64,000 nucleotides of DNA from Acidovorax sp. Leaf78 (GCF_001422735.1 NZ_LMLZ01000022.1:277869-341868); one strand, 5' to 3'. Shown: positions 26,571 to 40,547, counted from the first letter of the stretch. The notes: generated by a model not told the origin, from the letters alone. Made by a program: numbers and translations.

Positions 26571-28088
26571 CTACTTGTGGCTGCCGCCCGAGGAGTACCC
26601 ACCGTACGAGCCTCCCGAGCTGCGGTAGCTGGACGAGGACGAGCAGTTCTCTTTTTGCGGGTCGCAACTGGAGCAGCGGCTGAGCAAGAGCAGCAGGATC
26701 AAAATCACCACCGCGATGATGATGATGGTGCCGCAGCCCAGGCCCGACTTGGCCACGAACGGGCCCGGGTCGTCGCGTTTGAGCACGTCCTGCTTGTCTT
26801 CGAGCTTGAAGGCCTTGGCCACCGTGTCGCTGGCCAGCTTGTCCCCGGCGGACCAGGTGATCTCGTTGGTGCTTTGCTCCATCGACAGCACGCCCTTGCT
26901 GCCCTCGAAGTCGCGGTTGAAGGTCTTCTGGCCGCGCGTGACCTGCCAGTAGAACTCGCCCAGCACGTAGGTCGTCTCGGCCTCGTAGCTGTACTTGAGC
27001 TTGTAGGTCGTGCCCAGGTAGGTGGCGGTGCTGCCGGTGCCGGCCAGCTGCGGCGCGCCGGTGGTGGGGCGCACCATGCTCCAGCCTTCTTCCGAATCGA
27101 CCAGGAACGCGAAGCCGCGCTTCTGGTTGTAGAGCAGGTATTCGCTCCAGCCGAAGTGTTCGTCGTCGCCGGGCGCAACGCCCATGCGGTGCTGAAAGCC
27201 CACCACCTGCCAGTGCACGCCCTGCAGCTGGCCCTTGCTGCCCAGCGGGATGATGGGCTGCACGGGCTCGTCCTGCTCGGCAGAGCGCAGCTCGCCGCCC
27301 ACGCCGCCACTGAGGTCGATGATGCTGGCGCACGAGCCGCAGGTGAGGCTCTTGGTGCTGGACAGCTGCACCTGCACCGGTGCGCCGCAGTGCGGGCAGC
27401 TGAACTGGCGACCTTTTTCTTCCTTGGCGGACTCGTCCTTCAGGCCCTGCAGCTGCAGGTCTTCGAGCAGCACAGACTTGCCGCGCTCCACATTGGGCGG
27501 GGTGTGGCCGTAGTCGATGCTGACCACTTCGCCGTCGGCGCTGCGCAGCTCAACCATGCCGAAGGGGTGCCCCAGCGGCGGTAGTTTGGGCAGCTCGCCC
27601 TGCGCGGAGATGAGCGATGCCTGGCCGGTGTAGGCGACGCTGTAGGGCTTGCCGTTGATGGCCGTGGTGGTGCCAACGCGAAAGCGCTCGGCCGCGGGCA
27701 TCTCGCGGCCCGGGTCGATGGTCCGGGTGAAGACGTAGGCGCCGTTGTCCTCGCCCAGCGTGGCCAGGGTGCCGTCGTTGAGGAACGCCGCCCATTCGGT
27801 CCACACGCCCGCGTCGCCCTTGTACTGGAGGCGGCCGACCAGGGTGAAGGGAATGTCCTTGCCATCGAGCTGAATCCGCCCGCTGGCCATGAGCTGCAGC
27901 GGGCTGTGGTCGTCGAACAGCTCGGCCATCTTGCCCAGGCGCTGCAGCACGTCACCGTTGCGCACCACGGTGCTCTGGCAGTAGCCGCAGACGGCGTGCG
28001 TGGACTGCGCGCTGCGGAATTCAACCGGCGCGCCGCAGCCCGGGCAGGGCGCGCGGTAGTAACGCTGTGTGGGGTCGGCGGTGGCCAT
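26571..28088 (-). CDS. DUF4178 double zinc-ribbon membrane protein
   Basis: A 505-residue protein. Two zinc-ribbon-like Cys clusters are seen: CPGCGAPVEF ... CGYC (residues ~15-40) and CPHCGAPVQV ... CGSC (~225-245). Each is followed by a DUF4178-like beta domain (FTLVGRLQYKGDAGVWTEWAAFL and HWQVVGFQHRMGVA ... WSEYLLYN). A C-terminal helix (TIIIIAVVILILLLLLSR) precedes a Cys/Ser/Gly-rich tail (SYGGYSSGGSHK). The topology suggests a membrane-tethered cytosolic sensor or scaffold; function is unknown. It lies 103 bp from the SPFH gene and is probably co-transcribed. Confidence 0.88.
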   Translation of the reverse strand: MATADPTQRYYRAPCPGCGAPVEFRSAQSTHAVCGYCQSTVVRNGDVLQRLGKMAELFDDHSPLQLMASGRIQLDGKDIPFTLVGRLQYKGDAGVWTEWAAFLNDGTLATLGEDNGAYVFTRTIDPGREMPAAERFRVGTTTAINGKPYSVAYTGQASLISAQGELPKLPPLGHPFGMVELRSADGEVVSIDYGHTPPNVERGKSVLLEDLQLQGLKDESAKEEKGRQFSCPHCGAPVQVQLSSTKSLTCGSCASIIDLSGGVGGELRSAEQDEPVQPIIPLGSKGQLQGVHWQVVGFQHRMGVAPGDDEHFGWSEYLLYNQKRGFAFLVDSEEGWSMVRPTTGAPQLAGTGSTATYLGTTYKLKYSYEAETTYVLGEFYWQVTRGQKTFNRDFEGSKGVLSMEQSTNEITWSAGDKLASDTVAKAFKLEDKQDVLKRDDPGPFVAKSGLGCGTIIIIAVVILILLLLLSRCSSCDPQKENCSSSSSYRSSGGSYGGYSSGGSHK

Positions 28089-28191
28089 CGTGCTGTGTTG
28101 GTGCTGCGCCGTTCAGCGCGATGCAGGGCCGGTGAAGGCCCTGGCGCTTGTCCCTCGCGCGCAGGCAGCTATTATTATGATAGCAACCGGG

Positions 28192-29247
28192 TCAGATCAG
28201 CTTCTTGAGCAGCTCGGCCTTCTTGGCGTCGAACTCTTCCTGGGTCAGGATGCCCTTGGACTTGAGCTCGCCCAACTTCTCCAGCGTGGCCATCACCTCG
28301 TCGGGCCGCACGCCCGCGGGCGCAGCCGCCGCCTGGGCAGCCGCTGCGGCAGCAGGAGCCACCGGCGTCTGCAGGCCTTGCTGCAGGTTCTGCGCCAGCA
28401 CCTGGCCCAGCGCCACGCCGGCCCCGAGGCCCATGGCGTCGCCCGCAATGCCTCCACCGCCGTTGCCCGAGCCTTCGGCGAACTTGGGGATGGCCTGCGC
28501 CGTCTGGTACTGCATGAACTTGGCCATGTCGTTGCCGACCATGCCCATGCCGATCTTCTGGTCGAGGATCTTCTGCAGCTCTTCGGGCAGCGAGACGTTC
28601 TGGACCGTGAGGTTCTCGATCAAGAGGCCCAGCTTGGCGAAGATGGGCGCGAGCTCCTTGGTCAGCGCATCGGCGAACATGACCTGGTTGGCCGCCAGGT
28701 CCAGGAACGGCAGGCCGCTGCCGGCAATGGCGTTGCTGATGTTCTGCAGCACCAGGCCGCGCAGCTGGCCTTCGAGGTCCGCCACGGGGTAGGACTCTCG
28801 CGTGCCGGAAATCTCGGTGTGGAACAGCTTGGGGTCGGCAATGCGGAAGGAGTAATTGCCGAACGCGCGCAGGCGCACCGCACCGAAGTCCTTGTCGCGG
28901 ATCGTGATGGGCTGGGGCGTGCCCCACTTCTGGTCGATCTGCTGGCGCGTGCTGAAGAAGTAGACGTCGCTCTTGAAGGGGGACTCGAAGAGCTTGTCCC
29001 AGTTCTTGAGGTACGTCAGCACCGGCAGCGTCTGCGTGGTGAGCTTGTAGGTGCCGGGCGTGAACACGTCGGCCACCTGGCCTTCGTTCACGAAGATGGC
29101 CATCTGCGACTCGCGCACCACCAGCGTGCCGCCGTTCTGGATTTCCATGTCGCGCATGGGGAAGCGCCAGGCCAGGGTGCCGTCCCCCTCTTCGGTCCAT
29201 TGAATGATGTCAATGAACTGTTTCTTGATGAAGTCCATGAGGGCCAT
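28192..29247 (-). CDS. SPFH/Band-7 protein with C-terminal SHOCT motif (YdjI-like)
   Basis: A 351-residue protein. The SPFH core spans residues ~25-220 (NGGTLVVRESQMAIFVNEGQVADVF ... GTYKLTTQTLPVLTYLKNW ... IRDKDFGAVRLRAFGNYSFRI). Coiled-coil and Gly-rich sequence follow, then an Ala-rich linker and a C-terminal SHOCT helix pair (LEKLGELKSKGILTQEEFDAKKAELLKKL). SPFH proteins form membrane-associated oligomeric scaffolds. The start follows GGGAG at good spacing (29254-29258); a longer ATG at 29295 is possible. It is the first gene of the DUF4178-DUF350 group. Confidence 0.9.
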   Translation of the reverse strand: MALMDFIKKQFIDIIQWTEEGDGTLAWRFPMRDMEIQNGGTLVVRESQMAIFVNEGQVADVFTPGTYKLTTQTLPVLTYLKNWDKLFESPFKSDVYFFSTRQQIDQKWGTPQPITIRDKDFGAVRLRAFGNYSFRIADPKLFHTEISGTRESYPVADLEGQLRGLVLQNISNAIAGSGLPFLDLAANQVMFADALTKELAPIFAKLGLLIENLTVQNVSLPEELQKILDQKIGMGMVGNDMAKFMQYQTAQAIPKFAEGSGNGGGGIAGDAMGLGAGVALGQVLAQNLQQGLQTPVAPAAAAAAQAAAAPAGVRPDEVMATLEKLGELKSKGILTQEEFDAKKAELLKKLI

Positions 29248-29528
29248 GTCTGCTCCCAAAGCAAAGAGAAGGGGGTTGAAGAGAGCGGCCATCATAGCAA
29301 CGGGGCTGCAGGCCTCCGGCGCTTTTTTCAGGGTGCGGCCGTGAAGTAGTTCACACCCTGCGCTGTCCTCGTACCGGCCAGCACAGGCTCGGCACGGTGC
29401 ATAGCGGCTATCTCTGCATTAGCGGCAATCAATTGGTGTTCGCTATTGAGAATGCCTACCATTCACTCCATGCCTTCCCGAGCCGTTCCACACCCGGGAT
29501 CGGCGTTGCCACTGACAGGAGCCCCACC

Positions 29529-29798
29529 ATGACCCGCATCCGCCAAGCCGCTCACCAGAACAAGACCATGCTGATGAAAACCGGCAGCTATTACCTGGTA
29601 CACATCTGCGTCGCCGCGATGGTGGCCTACGCGGTGACGGGCAATTTCTGGGCGTCGCTCACGTTGAGCCTGCTGGAGCCTACCGTGCAGGCGGTGGCGT
29701 TTTTCTTTCACGAAAAGGCCTGGGACCGCAAGCTGCGCAAAGCCGCAGGCACAGCGCCCGGTGGTGCGCATGCAGCGCTTGCGGCACAGCCCGGGTGA
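29529..29798 (+). CDS. DUF2061 small membrane protein
   Basis: An 89-residue protein with two hydrophobic segments (YYLVHICVAAMVAYAVTGNF and ASLTLSLLEPTVQAVAFFFHEKAWD) matching the DUF2061 pattern, in which EPT...YYxHEKAW is typical. AGGAG (29516-29520) precedes the ATG. Function is unknown. It is followed by a 31-codon frame with its own ribosome-binding site. Confidence 0.8.
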   Translation: MTRIRQAAHQNKTMLMKTGSYYLVHICVAAMVAYAVTGNFWASLTLSLLEPTVQAVAFFFHEKAWDRKLRKAAGTAPGGAHAALAAQPG

Positions 29799-29854
29799 CG
29801 AGAGTCCGAGCCCTTCCTTCATCCATCAGCAACCGACCCCGCAAGGAGCCCACC

Positions 29855-29950
29855 ATGTACAAGATTCCTCTGCACAGCCGTTCGACCGCTGGCCTGGCGT
29901 TTCAGCGCTGGCTTGTCGACCGCTTGGCGCGCATGGCGTCGACGCACTGA
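29855..29950 (+). CDS. Possible 31-residue small protein
   Basis: An ATG preceded by AAGGAG (about seven bases upstream) opens a 31-codon frame starting MYKIPLHSRSTAGLAFQRWL and ending RMASTH, with an amphipathic basic helix likely in the middle. It lies 56 bp after the DUF2061 gene. No family is recognised, and support rests on the ribosome-binding site alone. Confidence 0.4.
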   Translation: MYKIPLHSRSTAGLAFQRWLVDRLARMASTH

Positions 29951-29975
29951 CGCCATCGTCGGAAAACCCGGCGCA

Positions 29976-30005
29976 AAAACGACGATGCCCCGCAATCGGG
30001 GCATC
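29976..30005 (-). terminator. Intrinsic terminator for the flagellar-rod-like gene
   Basis: GATGCCCCG-CAAT-CGGGGCATC is a perfect 9-bp stem with a 4-nt loop. On the minus strand it is followed by GTCGTTTTTG. It lies about 60 bp past the stop at 30064, in the right orientation to end that transcript. Confidence 0.8.
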
Positions 30006-30063
30006 AGGTGATACAGAAGGGGCCAGAAGCAACTGCAGCCCGCCACGGCGGTTTGCTTGCCGG

Positions 30064-30369
30064 TCAGGCCCGGGTGTCGAGCAGCGATCCCATCATCTGA
30101 TCCTGCGTCTTGATGGTCTGCAGGTTGGCCTTGAACGCATAGGTGGCCGACATCTGCTCCACCGCCTCCTGCTCCAGCGCCACGCCCTTGGCGTCCTGCT
30201 CGCGCTGCACCGTGGCCTGCACGCCCGCACTGTCCTTGGCCTCCTGCTGCGCCACCACCTCGCGGCGGTAGCCGGGGGTGTTCATGTTGGCCACGTTGTT
30301 GGCCGAGGCATCCAGGCGCAACTGGGCGGCCTGCAGGCCGGAACTGCCGATGGAGGAAATGCTGGCCAT
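30064..30369 (-). CDS. Solitary flagellar rod/hook-type short protein
   Basis: A 101-residue protein. The N-terminal part LRLDASANNVANMNTPGYRREVV carries the flagellar basal-body rod signature (ANNVANxNTPGYRR), and the C-terminal part AVEQMSATYAFKANLQTIKTQDQMMGSLLDT is the matching C-terminal rod helix. Between them lie only ~35 residues, so the D1 or hook domain found in FlgB, FlgC, FlgE or FlgG is missing. No other flagellar gene is nearby. GGAG precedes the ATG and a good terminator follows, so it looks like an independent, expressed unit of unknown role. Confidence 0.8.
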   Translation of the reverse strand: MASISSIGSSGLQAAQLRLDASANNVANMNTPGYRREVVAQQEAKDSAGVQATVQREQDAKGVALEQEAVEQMSATYAFKANLQTIKTQDQMMGSLLDTRA

Positions 30370-30571
30370 GGTGTGCTCCGCGATAAGGGCCGATAAATAA
30401 GTTGGTAGCCGAATTGCCATTGTTCTCGCAACTGTTGCAGCACGCAAGGCCAAACGGTTCTAGCAGGTAGGCACTGTGATGATCGGCGTACAGACCAGAA
30501 CGCGCACCGGAAGTGCGAACACGTTTTGCTACATAAAATCGCACGATCTTTACACATCAAGAAGAGGGAAA

Positions 30572-32206
<1,635 letters not shown>

Positions 32207-32595
32207 CATAGATATCGATCCAGCACCGCAGATGGGACGCACTCCGCGCGGTGTCTTTCAGCAAAGCTTAGTCAGCGAAGACTGAGGACAGGTAATAATT
32301 AGAACAGCACAGCACAAGCACATCGCATCTGGCTGATCTATATGCCTACTCGTCTGGCTGCTCAGGCAGTGGCATGCAGCAACGATTACCTGATTTCGCC
32401 TTGACGGGGTAGAGAGCAGATGTTTGCCACTGCACCCGTAGCGCTCGTGTGCAGCCAAGACATTCTGAGGCAGCATCGCGGGTCCATCGCAGAGTTGCCA
32501 CTGGAAGAGGGAGAAACTCAGCTCGACGGAATGACCCGAGCGAAGATGAGAAGAGCTGCAATCTTCAAGAGCACAAGGAATGCAAGCCGGCTTCA
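32207..32595. other. 389-bp gap, no gene supported
   Basis: Moderate-GC sequence between the lipoprotein and the LysR gene. Short frames exist on the minus strand (for example 32258-32620) but without a recognised family or ribosome-binding site. It may be the flank of the segment that brought in the low-GC lipoprotein gene. Confidence 0.5.
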
Positions 32596-33579
32596 TCATC
32601 CATGTGTCTGCACCAGGCACTGCGCAAACGCCTGCGCGGCCCGCGGCGGCTGGGGCGACTTGCGCAGCACGCTCACGAATTCGCAGCGGTAAAAGAACTG
32701 CGCGGGCGACACCGCCTGCATCAGCCCCTGGCGCTCGAAGCTCTCCGCATAGTGGTCAGGCAGAAAACCCAGGTAGCGCCCGGACAGGATCAGCGTCGCG
32801 ATCGACTCCTGGTCGAACCCCGTCGCCTTGCGCGGCAGGCGGGCGCTGTGGCTGAGTTCCATGTTGGGCGAGTGGTAGCCCAGGCCGGCGAACTGGTAGG
32901 CGCGCAAGGCCTCCCAGGTCAGGCTGGCATGGTCGGTGCCGAACAGCGGGTGCCGGGCGCCGCAGTACAGCAGCATGGTCTCGGTGAACAGGTTGGCATA
33001 CACCAGGCTTTGCGACGCGCGGTGCGCCGGGATGATGCCCACGTGGAAGCTGCCGTCGATCAGCCCGCGCTCGATGGCGTTGATGCTGGCCACGTGCATC
33101 TGCAGGCTGACCTCGGGCGCCTGGCTGGCGAAAAGGGCGATGGCGTCGCCGATGTGCGCGGCGGGGTTGCTGGCCGTCTTGTCGAACACCGCCACCTCCA
33201 GCCGCCCGCCCATGCGGCGGTGGATGTCGTCGATGCTGCTGCGAAAGGCGTCCACGGCGGACAGCAGGCGCAGGGTTTCGTCATACACGCGCTGGCCCTC
33301 GGCTGTGAGCGCAAAGCCCGCGCGGCCCCGGCGGCACAGGGTGAGGCCCAGGCGGGTTTCCAGGTCCTTCATGTGGCGGCTGACGGTGCTGGTGCCGATG
33401 TTCAGCTCCAGCTCGGCCGCCGACATGCCGCCGCACTCCACCACGCTCTTGAACACCTGCAAAAGGCGCAGATCCATGTCACTGAGCTGGCCCAGCACGG
33501 CGCGGTGCCGGGCGTTGGGGCTCGACAGCGATGTGGCCGGGGGAACGGAGGATGGCTCGGGGGTGTCTTTTACTTGCAT
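32596..33579 (-). CDS. LysR-family regulator, divergent from the beta-alanine genes
   Basis: A 327-residue LysR regulator with helix-turn-helix MDLRLLQVFKSVVECGGMSA ... GTSTVSRHMKDLETRLGLTLCRR and an effector domain from ~residue 125 (LEVAVFDKTASNPAAH). The first ~33 residues form a non-conserved extension; an in-frame ATG at the start of MDLRLL is an alternative start. It diverges from the transaminase gene, and a perfect dyad covers its first codon. Likely inducer: beta-alanine or a metabolite of it (inference). Confidence 0.9.
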   Translation of the reverse strand: MQVKDTPEPSSVPPATSLSSPNARHRAVLGQLSDMDLRLLQVFKSVVECGGMSAAELELNIGTSTVSRHMKDLETRLGLTLCRRGRAGFALTAEGQRVYDETLRLLSAVDAFRSSIDDIHRRMGGRLEVAVFDKTASNPAAHIGDAIALFASQAPEVSLQMHVASINAIERGLIDGSFHVGIIPAHRASQSLVYANLFTETMLLYCGARHPLFGTDHASLTWEALRAYQFAGLGYHSPNMELSHSARLPRKATGFDQESIATLILSGRYLGFLPDHYAESFERQGLMQAVSPAQFFYRCEFVSVLRKSPQPPRAAQAFAQCLVQTHG

Positions 33580-33594
33580 AAATCGTCAAGTAAA
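33569..33594. promoter_or_regulatory. Perfect dyad over the LysR start codon
   Basis: TTTACTTG-N10-CAAGTAAA, with 8-bp arms at 33569-33576 and 33587-33594. The LysR start codon (33577-33579) lies inside it. The position suits an autorepression site that also governs the divergent transaminase promoter. Confidence 0.6.
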
Positions 33595-33730
33595 CATTGA
33601 TATTGCACTATTGGAGAGATTAACAGGCGGCACAACAATGCGCTGTCGGCCGGGCTTTGCCACGCAAGGCCCTGCGCTGCCCCCTTACCGTCCTTTCACC
33701 CCGCCATTCACCGCCGCCCTGGAGACCGCC

Positions 33731-35095
33731 ATGAGCTTCGTCCACATCGAAAAACCCGCCGCTGGCCCGGACAGCCCTCGCATGGATGCCGAATGGCTCG
33801 ATGCGCACTGGATGCCCTTCACCGGCAACCGCAACTTCAAGGCCAAGCCGCGCATGATCGTGAGCGGCCAGGGCGCCTACTACACCGACGCCGAAGGCCG
33901 CAAGATCTTCGACGGCCTGTCGGGCCTGTGGTGCTCCGGTCTCGGGCATGGCCGCAAGGACGTGGCCGAAGCCATCGGCAAGGCCGCGGCCACGCTGGAC
34001 TACTCGCCCGCGTTCCAGTTCGGCCACCCGGCCTCGTTCGCGCTGGCCAACAAGCTCAAGGAGCTGACGCCCGCAGGCCTGGACTACGTGTTCTTCACAG
34101 GCTCGGGCTCCGAGTCGGCCGACACCTCGCTCAAGATGGCCCGTGCCTACTGGCGCGCCAAGGGGCAGGCGAGCAAGACCCGCCTGATCGGCCGCGAAAA
34201 GGGCTACCACGGCGTGAACTACGGCGGCATCTCGGTGGGCGGCATCGTGGGCAACCGCAAGACCTTCGGCCAGGGCATCGAGGCCGACCACCTGCCCCAC
34301 ACCCAGCCACCGGCCGGCACCTTCCAGAAGGGCATGGCCGAGGACGGCGGCCGTGCGCTGGCCGACAAACTGTTGGACGTGATCGCGCTGCACGACGCAT
34401 CCAACATCGCCGCGGTGATCGTGGAGCCGTTCTCGGGCTCGGCCGGCGTGGTGATCCCGCCCAAGGGCTACCTGGAACGCATCCGCGAGATCTGCACGCA
34501 GAACAACATCCTGCTGATTTTTGATGAGGTGATCACCGGTTTTGGCCGCTGCGGCGCGTGGACGGGTGCCGAGGCCTTCGGCGTGACGCCGGACATCCTG
34601 AACTTCGCCAAGCAGGTGACCAACGGCGCACAGCCGCTGGGCGGCGTGATCGCCACCAAGGAGATCTACGACACCTTCATCAGCCAGGGCGGGCCCGAGT
34701 ACATGCTCGAATTCCCGCACGGCTACACCTACTCGGCCCACCCCGTGGCCTGCGCGGCCGGCAATGCGGTGCTGGACATCCTGCAAAAAGAAGACATGCC
34801 CGGCCGCGTGAAGGCCCTGGCTCCGTTCTTCGAGAACGCGGTGCACGGCCTCAAGGGCGCCAAGCACGTGGCGGACATCCGCAACTACGGCCTGGCCGCG
34901 GGCATCACCATCAGCGCCCTGCCGGGCGAGCCGGCCCGCCGCCCGTACGAGATCGCGATGAAGTGCTGGGACAAGGGCTTTTACGTGCGCTACGGCGGCG
35001 ACACCATTCAGCTGGCGCCCCCGTTCATCAGCACCGAGGCCGAGATCGACCGCATGGTCAGTGCGCTGGGCGACGCGCTCACCGAGACCGCGTAA
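33731..35095 (+). CDS. Beta-alanine (omega-amino acid):pyruvate aminotransferase
   Basis: A 454-residue class III, PLP-dependent aminotransferase that transfers an omega-amino group, typically from beta-alanine to pyruvate, giving malonate semialdehyde and alanine. Visible features are DAEWLDAHWMPFTGNRNFK near the N-terminus, FFTGSGSESADTSLKMARAYW (cofactor phosphate), LLIFDEVITGFGRCG and the Schiff-base lysine in ILNFAKQVTNGAQPLGGV. GGAGA precedes the ATG. The downstream mmsA gene and divergent LysR make a catabolic unit equivalent in logic to bauA/bauC of Pseudomonas. Confidence 0.93.
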   Translation: MSFVHIEKPAAGPDSPRMDAEWLDAHWMPFTGNRNFKAKPRMIVSGQGAYYTDAEGRKIFDGLSGLWCSGLGHGRKDVAEAIGKAAATLDYSPAFQFGHPASFALANKLKELTPAGLDYVFFTGSGSESADTSLKMARAYWRAKGQASKTRLIGREKGYHGVNYGGISVGGIVGNRKTFGQGIEADHLPHTQPPAGTFQKGMAEDGGRALADKLLDVIALHDASNIAAVIVEPFSGSAGVVIPPKGYLERIREICTQNNILLIFDEVITGFGRCGAWTGAEAFGVTPDILNFAKQVTNGAQPLGGVIATKEIYDTFISQGGPEYMLEFPHGYTYSAHPVACAAGNAVLDILQKEDMPGRVKALAPFFENAVHGLKGAKHVADIRNYGLAAGITISALPGEPARRPYEIAMKCWDKGFYVRYGGDTIQLAPPFISTEAEIDRMVSALGDALTETA

Positions 35096-35136
35096 GCCCT
35101 GAGCCCGGCCACCGACGCCCACACCCCACGCTCCTA

Positions 35137-35187
35137 AATCAATAGCTGCTGCCGCTTGCCCATCCAGCGGTAGCGGCATTTTTTACT
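35137..35187. repeat. Dispersed family repeat, copy 4
   Basis: AATAGCTGCTGCCGCTTGCC then CATCCAGCGGTAGCGGCATT and a T-run. It fills most of the spacer between the transaminase and mmsA. The TAGCTGCTGCCGCTT...AGCGGTAGCGGCA dyad could form a hairpin between the two genes and adjust mmsA expression. Confidence 0.8.
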
Positions 35188-35198
35188 TGAAAACAGCC

Positions 35199-36725
<1,527 letters not shown>

Positions 36726-36768
36726 TGCCGGCAGATAAGCGCAGATACCCGCTGATTTGACCCTGCAG

Positions 36769-36800
36769 CGCCCCCAGCCCCTCGGCTGCGGGGCGTTTTT
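36769..36800 (+). terminator. Intrinsic terminator after mmsA
   Basis: CGCCCCCAGCC pairs with GGCTGCGGGGCG (one bulge) over a CCTC loop and is followed by GTTTTT ending at 36800. It lies 44 bp past the mmsA stop. Confidence 0.85.
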
Positions 36801-36979
36801 CATGGGGGCGCCGATTGCAGCGACCCAGGTCATCACTGATCCACCCGCATAAGCAGATTCGCTTACTAGGGTTTTTACCGGCATCGTCCTACAATCGCGG
36901 ACCCTTACAAAGCTGACAGCCCGCGCGGAGCCGCTGCAGCCCGGTTTTTTTGCACCCACCCCTGAGTTGGAGACATTGA

Positions 36980-39331
<2,352 letters not shown>

Positions 39332-39380
39332 GTCACCAACCGATAGCAAGTGCTAACTTAAAGCGCCTGCACCCCCTTTC

Positions 39381-39417
39381 AGCGTCTGCCCAAGTTTTGT
39401 GCAGACGCTTGCTTTTT
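39381..39417 (+). terminator. Intrinsic terminator after maeB
   Basis: AGCGTCTGC and GCAGACGCT form a perfect 9-bp stem around an 11-nt loop, followed by TGCTTTTT. It lies 50 bp past the maeB stop. Confidence 0.85.
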
Positions 39418-39573
39418 GGGGGCCATTGAGTCACACTAGCGGGTCGAAATTTCGGGTTAACCCGTAGGTTTCTGGAGTCTGGACTTATGCAAACAAGGGG
39501 GCATGAAGTGCGTTTTCAGGGATAGGCGATTTGCCTGTCCAGGATTGCATAAGTCGTGTGAAAGGTTTCGTTG

Positions 39574-39981
39574 ATGCTGAAGGCTGTAGCCACCCGGGCG
39601 CGCAAAGCAGGGGTTTTGTGTGTTCTGGGTGTTGCGTTCGTGCTGTCCCCGGTTGCGGGGCACGCCCGTAAATCCCCGTCCACAGACGGGTCCATCACCC
39701 CCATTGCACTGGCCGACTTGCCGCCCCAAGGGCGAGCGACGTATGCGCTGATCCTTGAGGGCGGGCCGTTTCCGTACGACAAGGATGGATCGGTTTTCGG
39801 CAATCGCGAGCGGCTGTTGCCCGCCCACCAGCGGGGCTACTACCGCGAATACACCGTCAGAACGCCAGGATCGCGCGACCGGGGAGCCCGGCGCATCGTG
39901 TGCGGCGGCAAGCCCCGGACCCCGGACGCCTGCTACTACACCAGCGACCACTACGCCAGTTTTCGCGAAATCGCCAAATGA
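39574..39981 (+). CDS. Secreted guanyl-specific ribonuclease (barnase/RNase Sa-like)
   Basis: A 135-residue protein with a Sec signal (MLKAVATRARKAGVLCVLGVAFVLSPVAGHA) and a microbial N1/T1-type ribonuclease domain. Landmarks are LPPQGRATYALILEGGPFPYDKDGSVFGNRE, the general-base Glu in YYREYTV, the Arg in GARRIVCGG and the His in CYYTSDHYASF, all in family order. Two Cys (VCGG, ACYY) probably form a disulfide. AAAGG precedes the ATG. A barstar gene follows 140 bp downstream on the same strand, so producer cells hold the inhibitor while exporting the enzyme. Confidence 0.88.
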   Translation: MLKAVATRARKAGVLCVLGVAFVLSPVAGHARKSPSTDGSITPIALADLPPQGRATYALILEGGPFPYDKDGSVFGNRERLLPAHQRGYYREYTVRTPGSRDRGARRIVCGGKPRTPDACYYTSDHYASFREIAK

Positions 39982-40121
39982 CACCCGTTGCGGTGCACAC
40001 CTGCCAAATGAAACTTGGCAACCTGCACCGTATCCCATTGAATTCACCCATCGCAGGCTGGCCCTCGCAGCCCTGCGAGATGCCAGAAGTTTGTGGACTT
40101 TCTAAAGAAAGAGTAGCGGAG

Positions 40122-40547
40122 ATGCAGACGCCACTTCGTAAAGACCTGGAAACGCCACTGCGTGGCGTGCGCACCAACATCGTGCAGTCCATCCGCGCCT
40201 TCCGCGTGCAGGACCTGCAGGATGCAGCCACTTCCATGGGTCACCATTTCTTGTACGCCAACCTGGCCCACGCGCAGTCCAAGCAGGATGTGCTGGACCT
40301 GATTGCCGGGCAATTCACCTTCCCGTCGCACTTCGGCAAGAACTTCGACGCGTTGTACGACTGCATGACAGACCCCTTGCACAAATCAGGCCCGCAGCCT
40401 GGTTTCATCGTGGTGCTGGAGCAGATTCCCGCCACCGGCAAGTTCGACAAGGAAGCCCGCGAGCAACTGCTCGACATCTTCCGGGACGCCGCCGACTACT
40501 GGGGTGACCGCAAGATCCCCTTCCGGTGTTTCTATTCTTTTCTGTAG
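40122..40547 (+). CDS. Barstar-family ribonuclease inhibitor
   Basis: A 141-residue barstar-like protein. The core spans residues ~45-141: QDVLDLIAGQFTFPSHFGKNFDALYDCMTDPL, then FIVVLEQIPATGKFDKEAREQLLDIFRDAADYWGDRKIPFRCFYSFL. The acidic DALYDCMTD helix is the part that plugs the ribonuclease active site in barnase-barstar. A longer in-frame ATG at 39978 overlaps the ribonuclease stop as ATGA and would add 48 residues of no recognised similarity; the shorter start is favoured by homology. Confidence 0.88.
   Translation: MQTPLRKDLETPLRGVRTNIVQSIRAFRVQDLQDAATSMGHHFLYANLAHAQSKQDVLDLIAGQFTFPSHFGKNFDALYDCMTDPLHKSGPQPGFIVVLEQIPATGKFDKEAREQLLDIFRDAADYWGDRKIPFRCFYSFL

Noticed and set aside
32258..32620. 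Minus-strand 120-codon frame in the spacer beside the LysR gene
   Set aside because: No ribosome-binding site or recognised domain, and it overlaps the LysR 3' end; treated as non-coding.
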